Below the pieces are notes generated by a model. It had not been told where the DNA came from and did not search any database. It worked only from the letters and a program-made list of their open reading frames with translations. A DNA stretch of 64,000 nt from Anadara kagoshimensis (taxonomy: Eukaryota; Mollusca; Bivalvia; Arcoida; Arcidae): contig CM037869.1 in the NCBI GenBank assembly GCA_021292105.1, forward strand, positions 34,351,835 to 34,415,834, read 5' to 3'. Both the position numbers and the translations under genes were made by a program. Positions 42,801 to 56,200 of the stretch are shown here, piece by piece (the stretch's first letter is position 1; each line of letters begins with the position of its first letter).

Positions 42801-45800
42801 ATTTTCCTTAACTTAAATCTGGTAAAACTTCAAATCTTAATAATTTTGTTATTCTTAAAATTTGCAGGGAATTTTAAGATCACTTCTAGATTAAAACTTA
42901 TGTATGCATTTAGTTTTGACAAAAATATTCATCAGTAGTTCCAAAATGAGATTGCCAAAATTTGCTAAATTTAAATTAAGGTAAATCTTAGCTAAGGAAT
43001 TATTGTAAAACCAGGGCCTGGTCATTTTATGTTTTGAGGCCGCAGCAGCCTAATGTTTAAAATGTCAGTCTACAAATCCAGGGTCTCTCACTGCTTTGAG
43101 TTTGAGCCCTGCTCAGACCACATGGAGGAAAGTGAATTTCCCTTGCCGTTGGTCTTTATTATAATGTTATTATTTATTCAAAGAATGTTATTAATTATTT
43201 AAACAATGTTATTAATTATTTAAACAATGTTATTATTATTCAAATAATGTTATTTATTATGTAAATAATGGTTTTAATTATTCAAATAATGTTATTAATT
43301 ACTCAAATAATGTTATTAATTACTCAAAAAATGTTAGTTATTAAATATTCAAATAATGTTGTTAATTATTCAAATAATGTTATTAATTATTCAAATATTG
43401 TTATTAATTATTCAAATAATGTTATCAATTATTCAGACAATGTTATAATAATTTTGTTGTTTATCATATTTTCAGACCAGGTATAAAGAATCAACGGTTT
43501 ATCTGGCTCGATTTAAGCAGTGCTTATCCAGAGCTTTGAATCTCATCAAGTCCCATGTTGTAACAATATTACAGACGTCCACACAACAAGTACAACCAAC
43601 AAAAGTAAGGATTTAGATTAACATTATCATAGTATAACAGTATCGCTGTGGTAGCTCAGTCGGTAGAGTGCTCAGTCTGTACGTGGGAGGTTGTGGGTTT
43701 GAACCCCCACCGGGTCTGACCCAAGACTTGAAAGTGGGTAGTGACTGTTCTTTCACCAAGCACCTGGCATTACAAAATGAAAATCATGGTTCTTTATGAT
43801 TTTAACTTAAAATTTAATGAAGTCTTGTGTCTAGGCAGGCATGGCAGGATATAGAACCCTGCTGTGAAATGTCATCAGCACATTAAACAGGCAGAATTTC
43901 TGCACCTTTGCCTATAGCTGGAGACATCTTGATATAAATGAAATATTTTTGATTGGGACATTAAACACCATTACTCAACTAAACTAAACTCATAGTATAA
44001 AATATTATTATTATTCCTTCAACATTCCAGAACTGACTGCCTCAATATAAGTGAATCTTTACTGGGGGAAACACCGTTACTTCACTCTGCTTCACTGTTT
44101 TTATTTTAGGAGTTCATGATTTCTTTAAAGAATTTTCTTAGAATTTTTTAAAAAGATTTAAAGGAAAATTTGTAAAACATTGAAACTAATTCTGAGTTTA
44201 CTTTTGACAGGATGCTCCTAATGTTGGTGACAATGCATTTACATTATTTTACGGCAAGTTTCGAACTAACGCACCTAGAGTTAAAGCTCTGATGGAACAG
44301 TTAGAACAGAGAATAGATAAATCTCCGGAGTAAGTGTACATCATAGGAAAAATAAGAACAATATATAGCATGGCCAACATATGAAGCCTACTATCTCATT
44401 TGTATCCATCTCCTTGTGCTTGTATCATCACAGTGTTCTCTCTCTCTCTCTCTCTCTCTCTCGTTTGCATCATTATGGTTTAAAATTGCGAAATAGATAA
44501 AGTTAAAAGAAAAGAAATTGAAAACTCCAAAATACTGTTTTTACAGCTGAAATTTCCAAAATATTGAAAATTGACTAAGTGAAAAACACATAGATTTTGA
44601 ATTGGGAATCTGGCAGAATTTTGGCACAAAATGACACAGTGAGAGCCTTGCATCTTCACATGTCTCACAATGCTTCAAATTGAATCTCACTCTGAAACTA
44701 TCCTAGTGTGAGAAAGTTTGTCAGTTTGCTTGCCAAAGGTTGGTGGTTTTCTATTGGGTATGCCTGTTTCTGCCACCATCCCAGAACTAACCACCTCAAT
44801 ATGAGTGAAAGAATCTTGACTGATTCATCACCATTACTCCACTTCACTTCATTCCTTTCATGATTAGATTATTATTTACATTCTCTATGATTTATTTATT
44901 TAATTATTTAGGTATGAGCAGATTTTAGTTGACTGTCATCAGTGTTATTTTAACCAGAGGGAGATACTTCTAGGACCAAGTATAGCTACAACAATCACAG
45001 ACCTAGCCTCTAAACATACAAGGGATCACTGTTCACTGGTTTGTGTTTATCTGATGTTAGGAGGGGGGGACTCAGTAGCCATTCGGTCATAAGTGACTGT
45101 TTATGTATCACAGCGTGTCTCGCTGCTTAAATTTGAAGCATGAGAATGTTCACTTACCAATGGTCACTTTCCGAAGGTCAGTGGTTGGTTTTTCTCTAGG
45201 CACTACAGTTTCCTCTACCATCTTAAACCCAGAAGTGAAACAAATTTTTGCAACAAAGTTATTTTTCTTGAAAAACAATTTTCTTACAATTTTTAAAAAT
45301 AATTTAGGAAAATGTAATTATGTGGGGAAAACATTTTCAAGATAAAAGAGCTATTTTAGCTGAAAAATACTTGGGTTTAGCAAAATGATGTGTTCCACAA
45401 ATGAGTTTTGTGAAGATTTTTTGTCTGCAATAATATGACCAGTTTCAAACATGTACATAAATTAAAATTCATGGATGTAATAGTATAATAAAATGCACAT
45501 AACTTTATGTAGGGCATACATGTACTTATCCCACTTCTTGATTTTTGAAAATTACAAATTGAGAAACTCCCTACAAGTAGTTTGTTTATCAAGTCAATTT
45601 TCAATGATTTCAGGACTTTAATTTGCAATGTTCTTTGTTTCAGATGAGATCTGGGTGTGCATTTATGGTACATGTCTGTGAAGATGAATATCAACTTTAT
45701 TTTCATTTCTTTTCAAAACCCTCACCACAACTAGAGTAAGTTATACTGTATAAGAAATATTTGCAAGGAAAATTTTTTTGTGATTTTCAAGATGACTCTT

Positions 45801-48800
45801 GTACCATATATATATCTCTCTCAGCAAAAATTTCTTTTTTTCTTGGTACACTTTTCCTTCAGTCAGGACTATGAAAATTTTTTACTAGGAAACAGGGACA
45901 TTGCAAGCCTACGCTTATCGAGACCCTCAAAAAGTTTTATGGCCGTCATCACAGTATTGTTGAAAAGTTTGATGTCTCTGTGTCCAGGATTGCCCTGGAT
46001 ATATTTGACGTCTCATAGTTCCATGTTCCTTTCACACAATTTTGATTACACACGTGGTGGGTATAACTAGCTAAACAGGAGGTGCTTACCCTTCCGGAGC
46101 ACCCAAACACAAACACACAGTTTAATAACTTTTAACTTGAGTCATGTTACTGAAATTAGTAATATCATTGGTTTATAATTAGTCTCTTACTGGTATAGCC
46201 AAATGTCAGTGGTTTTCTCCTTGTACTCCAGTATAACATAAATAGAATAATACTTCAAATATTCACCAAATTTCTATGTGTATTTCAATATTTTTCATTA
46301 ATTTTCAGTGAAATGTTAGAAAGACTATGCAATAGTTTGTATGATGTTTTACGTCCCATGATCATTCATATCAACCATCTAGAAACATTGGCTGAACTGT
46401 GTTCTATCATGAAAATTGAAATGCTAGAAGAACATGTGCAAAATAATAGTAAGTCCTTGTTTATTAAACCACTACTGTAAACCAACCTTTATTATACCCC
46501 CAGCAAACTAGTTTGAGGAGGGTATATGAATTACCATGTCTTGTCTGTTTGCCTGCTTATCTGTCTGTCTGCCTATCTTGTCTGTCCGTGTAAAATTGTA
46601 TCCGGCCATATCGACGACTGTCATACAACTTCACTTAAATAATCTTCAAGGTCCAAAGGTGTGTCATGACCTTGAACCAAGGTTATATCAGAAAGATCAA
46701 GTTTACGGGACAACATTAAACCCTTGTAGATGTTTGAGGCTCCCAAGAGACAGTTCTAGTCAATTCTGGAAATTTTCAATTTGGTTTGACTTTTATACAC
46801 CAGAATTTCTGAAAATGTTTTGGCAACAACAACATGGTCACTGTTGATTGAATAATAGATATGAATGTGCTTTCAAACTCAAAGTCAAATGTCTGGAAAA
46901 CAAATGTGGCACAAATATAAACCGTCATGGGAGGATGTGTTGCATACTAAATTTAGGTTCATAAGTTAAGGGTCATGATCCGATGACAAAAATTTATGGG
47001 GCAGGTGTAAGTCAGCTTCACTGACCAGGGGATTCAAAATTATATAATGGAAAGTCCAGGACCTTTTACTTTTATTTGTGGCAGGTCCTACATTGAGTTT
47101 TTGAAAGTCCAATATCATTATTGGAATTAGGTCCATTTTTATCGTATAGAAAAAGTAGGAAAAAGCATTATCCTGATGAACAATAGTAGGTCCATTGGAC
47201 TTTTACAATTTAAATATCAAGGGCCAAGGGTAATCAGTAGGTTCCACACCTCGGATGCAGGGAATTCTGAACCCATGCTGACAGTTCCAGTTTAACAGAT
47301 CTTATTTCTATATACATGATTTTTTTTCAGATCAAGAACTTTTAGCATTTGAGAATGTCTGTAAGCAGATGTTGATGGATGTACAGGAACGCCTGGTGTA
47401 CAGAACTTATATTTATATAAAATCTGATATCTTAAATTATTCAGCAGCTCAGGGGGATCTAGCATATCCAGAAAAACTAGAAATGATGGAGGTATGTCAT
47501 AACAGATTTAACCACTTAAAATATGGCCGCCACTACTGTAGCACAGTTGAGAGTGCCTGGTTTGTATGTGGGACTTGAGTTGAGTAATGGTGTTTAATGT
47601 CCCTGTCAAGAATATTTTATTTATATCGATACGTCACCATCTTTAAGCAGAAATTGCAGAAATTTTGCCTTTGCATTATGCTGATGACATACACAGCAAG
47701 GTTCTTTTTTTGTGCCAAACCTACCTTGACACGGGACTTTGTTTATTTTAAGTTCCCATGCGAAAGAACTGTGACTTTCATTTCGTAATGCAGAGTGCTT
47801 GGTGGAAAAAACAGCCACTACCAACTTTCAAGTCTTGGGTCAAATCCGGTCGGAGTTGGAACCCACAATTTCCCACTTACAGAGGAGAGACTTTACGAAC
47901 TGAGCTACTGCAGTGATTTTGTATGTTGGAGGTTGGGGATCTATCAAGGATTGAAATATGTTAGCCTTTACTGGTTCACCTGGTATCAGTATGATGTGAC
48001 TGGGGAAGTGGTACATACTGACATACTGATTGTCTGGGGCATACTGACTCTGTCAGCTAGCATGTTAAAGTTGCCTTGAGTGCGCGCTAGTACAAGGCAG
48101 ACCATACAACACACTCGCACTTCAAATGCATACACAAACTTGTTCATAGATTAATCCATAGAGATTAATAAAATCGTTCTCGTGGCAAATTGCTGAAAAA
48201 TTGCTTATGCGACATTAAGCAACATATAACAAACCAATGAGGATTGAAATAAGTAGTGACTGTTCTTTTGTTGAGCACTTAGTATTATGGAAAAAAGTCA
48301 CAGGGTACATCAGTAGGTTCTTTTAAAATCTATAACCTGTGTCATGGTAGGCATGGCACACTATAGAACCCTTCCTTCACATTGCCCTGAGTGCATTGCA
48401 AGCCCTGAGTGCACTGCAAAAGTAAAAAATTCTGATATTTAACCTAAAACTGGTGATGTCACAATATAAAAGAAATGTTTTTGAGTGAAATTTAAGACTA
48501 TTAAATCTATCAACCAATCCCAATAGATGTTTTTCTGTGTATTGTTTCAAATATAAAAAAACCCCTAGAAACTTCAAAACAATATAACAAAATCGGAGTC
48601 CAATCCTTGCTTGAATTATTCAATCCTTATGTATATATTGTAGAGTATAGCAGATAGTATAAAGAAAGGTCAGATGGGAAGGTCAAGGTCAACCTCTACC
48701 TCCTCCTCAGTAGTATCAGCAGGTGGAGGGGGTAAACATTCCAGAACACCATCCAATGCCTCCTTAACTAGCCAAGAAGTAGCAGACATTACAAGTTCTA

Positions 48801-50158
48801 ATACTACAACAGAAGATGGAGGGGTGTTACAGAATGGATCTACTTCAGGTTGGCTACAAACAGTTTTATCAAATTTTGCAATTCCAGCAGGTTTTCAGTA
48901 CTTTCAGTATTTTGATTATCAATTTTTGATAAATTTTAATTACTACCACATAACTGATTGGCCTTCAGTGATTTTAAGTTCATTAGTTCTAATTTGATAC
49001 TATAACAGAAGGTGGGTTGTTACAAAATGGATAATCTTCAGGTTTGATAGGAACTTTTCTAATTCTGCAATTCTAGAGGGGTTTCAGTACTTTCAGTCCT
49101 TTGATTATCATTTTGTGCTTATTAGTCCCCTACCGGCGAAAGCTGAAGGGGAATTTAGGTTTGCGCTCTGTCCGTCTGTCCGTCCGTCTGTCTGTCTGTC
49201 ACGCCTCAGTTTTCCACACTTATTTTCTAAATGCTTTTAGATAATGAACTGATTTTTGGTATATGAGTCTACCATGATGAGTTACAGATCAAGTATACGT
49301 TTCGTTTCCATCTGCTAATTTTTACCGGAGTTATGGCCCTTTGATCTTTGAAAATTCACAGAAATTCTAGTTTTCCACACTTTTTTTCTACACACTTGCA
49401 GAAATGGAACTAATGTTTGGTATGTGACTCTACCATGATGAGTTACAGATCAACTATAAATCTATGTACCATATAATAAGGTACATTTTACCTAAAACTT
49501 TGGGATTAGTGAAATATGCGACTGGTAGGGGACTATGTATTGTTTTGCAATACTCTCAGAATGCTTGTTTCAATATCAATTCCACATTACCAGCATAAGC
49601 TTGATTCAGATTGTCCTTCAATGATTTTAAGTTTTAGATAAACTAGATTTACAGGTGAGTTACACTTTTTTTCTGGCTGTTCTTGTTTGTATTATTAGTT
49701 TCAGTTTTCAAAGTTTTACTTCTTTTGTTGTTGGAGCAACCTGTTTTTCTAAAGTATCATAAATACATTTGCTGACACTTCACAATAGCATACAATCTTC
49801 AGTATATGGAATTTGATCTTTTATTTCAGATACACCATTAGTATTAGCAGGTAGTCACATGCCGATGTCACCGGCAGATTTACACGGGATGTGGTATCCC
49901 ACAGTTAGACGTACACTGGTCACTTTGTCAAAGTTGTACAGATGTATAGATGTAAGTAGATCTTGTCATCAACAAAAGTGTAATGTATTTAAAAATACAG
50001 TAATACCATGTTATGATAATTTAATTCTAGGTTTCTTTTCAGTTTCATTTTTCCCCCAGCTTATTTATAACCAGCATTGGTCACATGATCGATAGCAAGA
50101 TGACAAAGTCTGTGGTTGTTAATGGTCACAAGCTTTTTATGTCAGTTGTAATACAAAT

Positions 50159-50209
<51 letters not shown>

Positions 50210-53200
50210 CAAAGTAATAAAATCCTTATGAATTCTGTAATATAAAACATTTTTCCTCTTCTATTTTGCTAGAAAACAACATTCCAGGGATTATCACAGG
50301 AAGCTTTAGAGTCCTGTATAACCTCACTAAGAAATGCTCTGGATGGAATCACAAAGAGAAAGGTAAGTCAAATGTCTTGTAACTCTCTCGATCTTTGACC
50401 TCTTCCCATTTTATATGCCATTTTTGAAAAGACAAGCGACATTGTCGATACAGAATTGCCTATGTAACCATATGTCACCCTGTTTGCTTGGAGACAGTTG
50501 TATTCCAGACTGTGATCTTGGATGGATTCTTTTGAAATTAAAAACATAGACTTATAAATTAAAGATCCCATGCAAGTTTGAATTTTGATCATGTACAGTT
50601 ATTTCCTTACAAGTTATGCTCCTTTGACTAAATTAAAAAAATACAAATATCATGTCATCAGGTTTGTACTTTTGCTAAAACAAATATTAATATTATTTTC
50701 CCTTATAAGTCTATGTTTGGGTGCTCTATTTATTTTGTGAAGAATATCCCAAAACAACAAGTATCTTATTAATTCTTGCCCACATGATGGACAGAAACAG
50801 GCATTTTTTGTTCGGCTTAGCCCTGCTTTTGTTTAGAAATTATGAGAAAGATTAATCTTAACTGTCACAGTCATCTAAAGTAATATGAGATGTCCAGAAT
50901 CACAACACAAAGGTATATGTATAACTGACTCAAATGAATGAAATGATCTTGAATCTGGACATTAACTTCCATTTAAATCACTTTTAACCTTGGTTTCAAG
51001 GTGGTTCTGTTTGTCAGTACATACTGATTGCACTGATCCTCGCCAATTAGGTACCTAGGGTTTTCTCTATTATTCTTAGAACTGACCAACTGGAATGAAT
51101 TGGTATTGACTGGGACATAAAAAACCACAACCATCATCAACACCAAGAGCAACCACCACCTCCACCATTTCTGTAATTATACCCCCCGCAAATTAGTTTT
51201 AGGGGGGATATAGGAATCACCATGTCTGTCTGTCTGTCTGTCTGTCAGGCCATATCTCATTACTGCTTTGGTCAACTATCATGAAACTTCACATGAATAA
51301 TCTACATGGTCCAAAAGTGTGTCATGATCTTGAACCAAGGTCATATTGGTAAGGTCAAAGTTGCGGGAAAAGTATGTGTGAAAATCGTGTCCGGGCCATA
51401 TTTCATAATTGCTTTGGAAGACTGTCATAAAACTTTACTAAATAATCTTCATGTTCTAAAAAGTGTCTCATGACTTTGAACCAAGATCATATCAGAAAAG
51501 TTAAGGTAGCAGGAACACATAAAATTCTTGTAGATGTTTGGGGCAAGGTATTTGGCTCTCAAGAGACCATTTTAGTTATTACAATTCTTGGGGTTTTTTT
51601 TTCAGAGCGTTTTGGATGGACAGCTGTTTCTGATCAAACATTTGTTAATTCTAAGAGAACAGATTGCACCTTTTCAAGCTGACTTCTCAATCAGGGAAAC
51701 CTCATTGGATTTTAGTAAATTTAGAAGTAAGTTCATATATAAAACAAAAGAACCATTGTATACATGTATTTAATAGAATTTGAAGAGGGAGTAGATCTGC
51801 CCGAGTGGAATTTGCACCTGGGCTGTGAGACACTAGCTGTGATCCACTAGCTGTGATCAGTAAATACACACATTAGATCACTTGGTCACCAAAGCTCCAG
51901 TTCATAAAGGGATAATTGGTACACCATAGATTGTATATCATGGAAATTATGTGTCAAAAACTAGGTTACGAAATTAATGTGATGCAGTCAAACCTGCTTT
52001 AAAGGCCACCCATGTCTGTATAAATGCCACCTGCTTCTAAAAGCCAGTAAAATTTTATCCGAATTACTCTTTATTTGTGTTATTTGAACCTCTGTAGAAG
52101 TGCCACTTGTCCATAAAGACCACTGTTACTGGTTCCTTTGCGTGGCCTTTATAGACAGGTTTGACTGTATAACTTACATTGTAACCACTTTTATGTTGCT
52201 TTTCTTTTTTTGGTTCTTGTATATATGTATATTATGTCATATTCATCTACAGAGCTTAATCACATGCAGTGGAATTAATCCTTGTCAATTTGACAAAGAC
52301 TGTTAAACAGTGTTCATTCTAGGATTTTTCAGATGGAGCCTTTTTCAAAAACTTTTCTCTATAAAACTAAAACATCAATATTATTGCATTCGTGTAGTGT
52401 AAAATGTGGCCAACTAAGGTGTTTCAGGATAAACCGTCCCTGCACAGGTTAGTATACGCATGTTGGTAGGTGGTATGAGAAAGTACCAACCTACCCACCT
52501 GCACATATCAACCTGTGCTTGGATTCTATTTATTCAGATAAAGGTTATAGAATTTATCGACTCAATAAAACAAAAGAACCGTTGTGTAAAATATGGCCAA
52601 CTAAAGTCTTTCCAATAGGCAAAATTAAGAATCATTGGTCCCACATGTTGTCCCAATGGCCAGTCCACATTGCATGACAGCAAAGCTGTTTATGTATAAT
52701 TTGGACTGGTCATTGTTATTCTTACTGGCATCGATAATGAGAAAAAGAATGTCATTTCTTATACATGTATATACAATCTTCATTTAAAAAAATTGCAAAA
52801 TACATTAAAGCATTTATTCTAATTCTGCCCAGCGGAAAAACTGGCAGCGTCCACATAGGTAAACAATAACAAAAAATAGTTCTTCCACTCACCATAAGAT
52901 TTATTTATGCTACTTTGACGAAATCACAATTTCATGTTAAAATCAAAAGTACATCGATTAGCTGTTGCACATAATAATATTCTTTATAAATAAAAAATAT
53001 AAAAACAGAACGGAAAGTCAGCAGTTACTTTGTGATTGTAGTGTATTCAAACACCATGATTTGAGGTAACAAGTAAATAACATATTTACATGATGACGTC
53101 AATTATTCTCTATAACACTATGATAACAATTGTTCAAAATATGTCATTGAAGGAGAAACAATGACAATTGTCAATATTTTAGAATGAACACTGTTTAAGT

Positions 53201-56200
53201 CGGGGAGGAATGCAGAATATTAATTAATTAATGTTGACATTTGAACAATAACCAGTGTTTTCCATAAGAACTGGCAGCTGGCTGATTTGATGGCCTAAAA
53301 CTCCAAATTGGCTTGTTAAAATTAATAAAATTTAAACATGTTAAATAAAATGGTTATTTTTACCAAATCTAAATTCCTTAAAAGTCTGTTAATTGGTAAC
53401 TGTCATTAACTACTTACGACTGAAAATCGATTTTAGCGACCTTGACCCCTAGCCTGTTGGATTTGTAAATCTACCTCCTGCTACAAATCTTAGGGAAGTC
53501 ACTGATCAACTCAGTTTGCTAATTCTTGTTTTTATACGTCAAAGAATTATGGTATCTCGTCAGTCTGTCCGGCCGGCATGTGGAAGTAACTAGTCCCACA
53601 ATGTTAAATAAATAAAACAGGTTTTTGTGTCACATTTCAAATTTCTGCATAATTGTAGTTATGGTTCTTTGAATCTAAATCATATTTTGAGATCAAATTT
53701 AGACATTGACGGGCGTATTTTGCCCTGCTCAGCGGAAGCTCTTGTTCTGCATGCTCTGATCTTAATATCACACTCATTCTTTTACTAAGTCAGTGTTCAA
53801 TCTAAAAAGGGTCATGTCGGGCACTTGATCCCTTATTTTGCCAAATAACACCATTGTTAAGGCCTCTTTGGCACATATTAAACATTACATGAATGCAAAA
53901 ATAATGTTGTTATGCTTTTAGTTGAAAGTTTTTTTTGAAAACCTAGATTGAACACTGATAAAGATTTATCAAAACTTATATCTGGAAAATTTTCAAATCT
54001 GAATTGTTCATTTTGAAGACATTAAAGAACTTAAGGTATTGAAAATTATAAATTCCTTCCAATTACAATATTAACCATAGACAAAGTACATCACTAAAAA
54101 AAATTAGATATGCATATTTGTTACACCACATAAAATATATGAGGCCCCATAATGCATGTATTGGCAGAATTTTGTCGATTTAAGATAAAAACTCATTACC
54201 GTTAGGTATTCTGTAATTTATATGTGGTAAATTCTAGTGGTCGACTTACATAAACAATCTATCCGACTCTGTATCCCACTAAGCTATAAACTATGTATCA
54301 TTCTGTTTTACATCACAGATGTGTCCCTCGCCGATACAAGTTCTAATATTCAAAGATTAGTTGGTACGTTGTTCTTTTTTTTTTTTGGAATTTCAACAAG
54401 AAGTTTCATGTTTCTATATGTTTGTTGCCTTGTCTTTGTTATGTCTGTGGTAAATAACCCTGTCACCCCTATAATTATTAATGGTACAGTCTAAAGTTTT
54501 GAAATGGTCTGTTCCATTATATGACACGGGGGTGACAGGGTTGAAGGTCTGAGGTAATAACCTTGTCATCCCTATATGAATTAATGGTACAGTCCAAAGT
54601 CAAAGAATGGTCTGTTCCATTAAATATGACCAGGGGATGACAGGGTTGAAAGTCTGAGATAATAACCCTGTCATCCCTATTATTATAATGGTACAGTCCA
54701 AAGTCACAAAGTGATCTGTTCCATCATATGTGTAGACTAGGGGGTGACAGGGTTGAAGGTATGGCTAGTTTTTTGTGGTGATAAAATGGTAAAACCTGAT
54801 GTAAAATGTTCAGATGGATAGAGTTTGTCTCAGTATATGTGCATGGTGTCAGATTTTATCCTCCATATTATTACCTTTTCCCTTTTATATTTCCTTATAT
54901 TAACATTTCATAATTTTAAAAATATTAAAATCCAAATTTTCAGATTTTGTGAAAAATTTACTTGTTTTTAAAGTATTTTTTCACAATTTTTTTAAAACTG
55001 GTTACTTTTTTAAAGAATTTCTCAAAAATTAGACGTCAGTGGTGATTTTGTGTACAGGAATGAAAAAATAACATCTATTTTTAATATGATAATCATCAGA
55101 TTTCAAGTTAAAACATATTGACATAAAATTATTGTTTTGTTTGATAAAACACAATGAAAATTAAATAATATATTAATAGGTATTTGAAAAGCATAGAATT
55201 GAAATTACGTTCATATGTTGTAAATCATCTTTTTTGGTTGGAATCCCTCTGAGGCAGATTCTGTTGTGAGAAAGTTTGTCAGTTTTGCTTTCCGAAATGT
55301 TGGTTGGTTTCTCTGGGCACTCAGGTTTTCTCCACTATTCTAGAATTGGCCACCTTAATAATTAATCATTTTCATTAATCTCCTTCAAAAAATCCAAGCA
55401 TTTTTCAGATCCAAGCATGGGGAAATGGTACTTCCTATTAATCTTGAGAAGAAAATTTGAGTTACCTCCCTTGTCTTAATTTTTTCACACATTTTTAAAA
55501 ATATTTCTGTTATTCAGAATCAGGTACATAAGGAAACATTAAATTTGTTGGTGAATGTTCCATTTTATTGGCACCCTTGACATATTTACTGATTGTTGTA
55601 ACATTATCATATATATTTATTTGTACTGCATGTAGATTACCGTACTAATAAAAATCATTATACAACGACGTGCGCTTGTGCTTATATTGTGAATGACTAA
55701 TGATGCACCATGTTTACGGGTAGAATAAAATATAATATTTGTGGTGATGGATTGTGAATGTATCTGTGTACATGTCATATTTTAAATATTTCACCATTTG
55801 TTTGTATATACAGTCGAACCCGGTTAATCGCATAGGCTCCGTGATTCAAAATTCTATGCGATTAACCGATATATGCAATTAACCGATAAGCAAGAATATC
55901 CGATGTCGGGACTCGAGACGCATGCTGGGGGGGTCTACATCTACAGTTGTCATAAAGTACATTGTACTTGTTACTTGTAAATAATTTCAGAATAAGTAAC
56001 ACGTCTACACTTTTTGTTTTTAACAAAAAGAAAGATGATAATCCCGAGAATAAAATAATTTAAAAAGTGTTTGTTGTTCTCGTTTTTTAGCCACGAGTTG
56101 AATAGAATACAAAAACTTGATAACTTCCGGTTTGATAGTATTACTAAGAAGTGTAACATGTGCTCGATAATGTGTAAATAAAACGGCATCTACATCAAGT

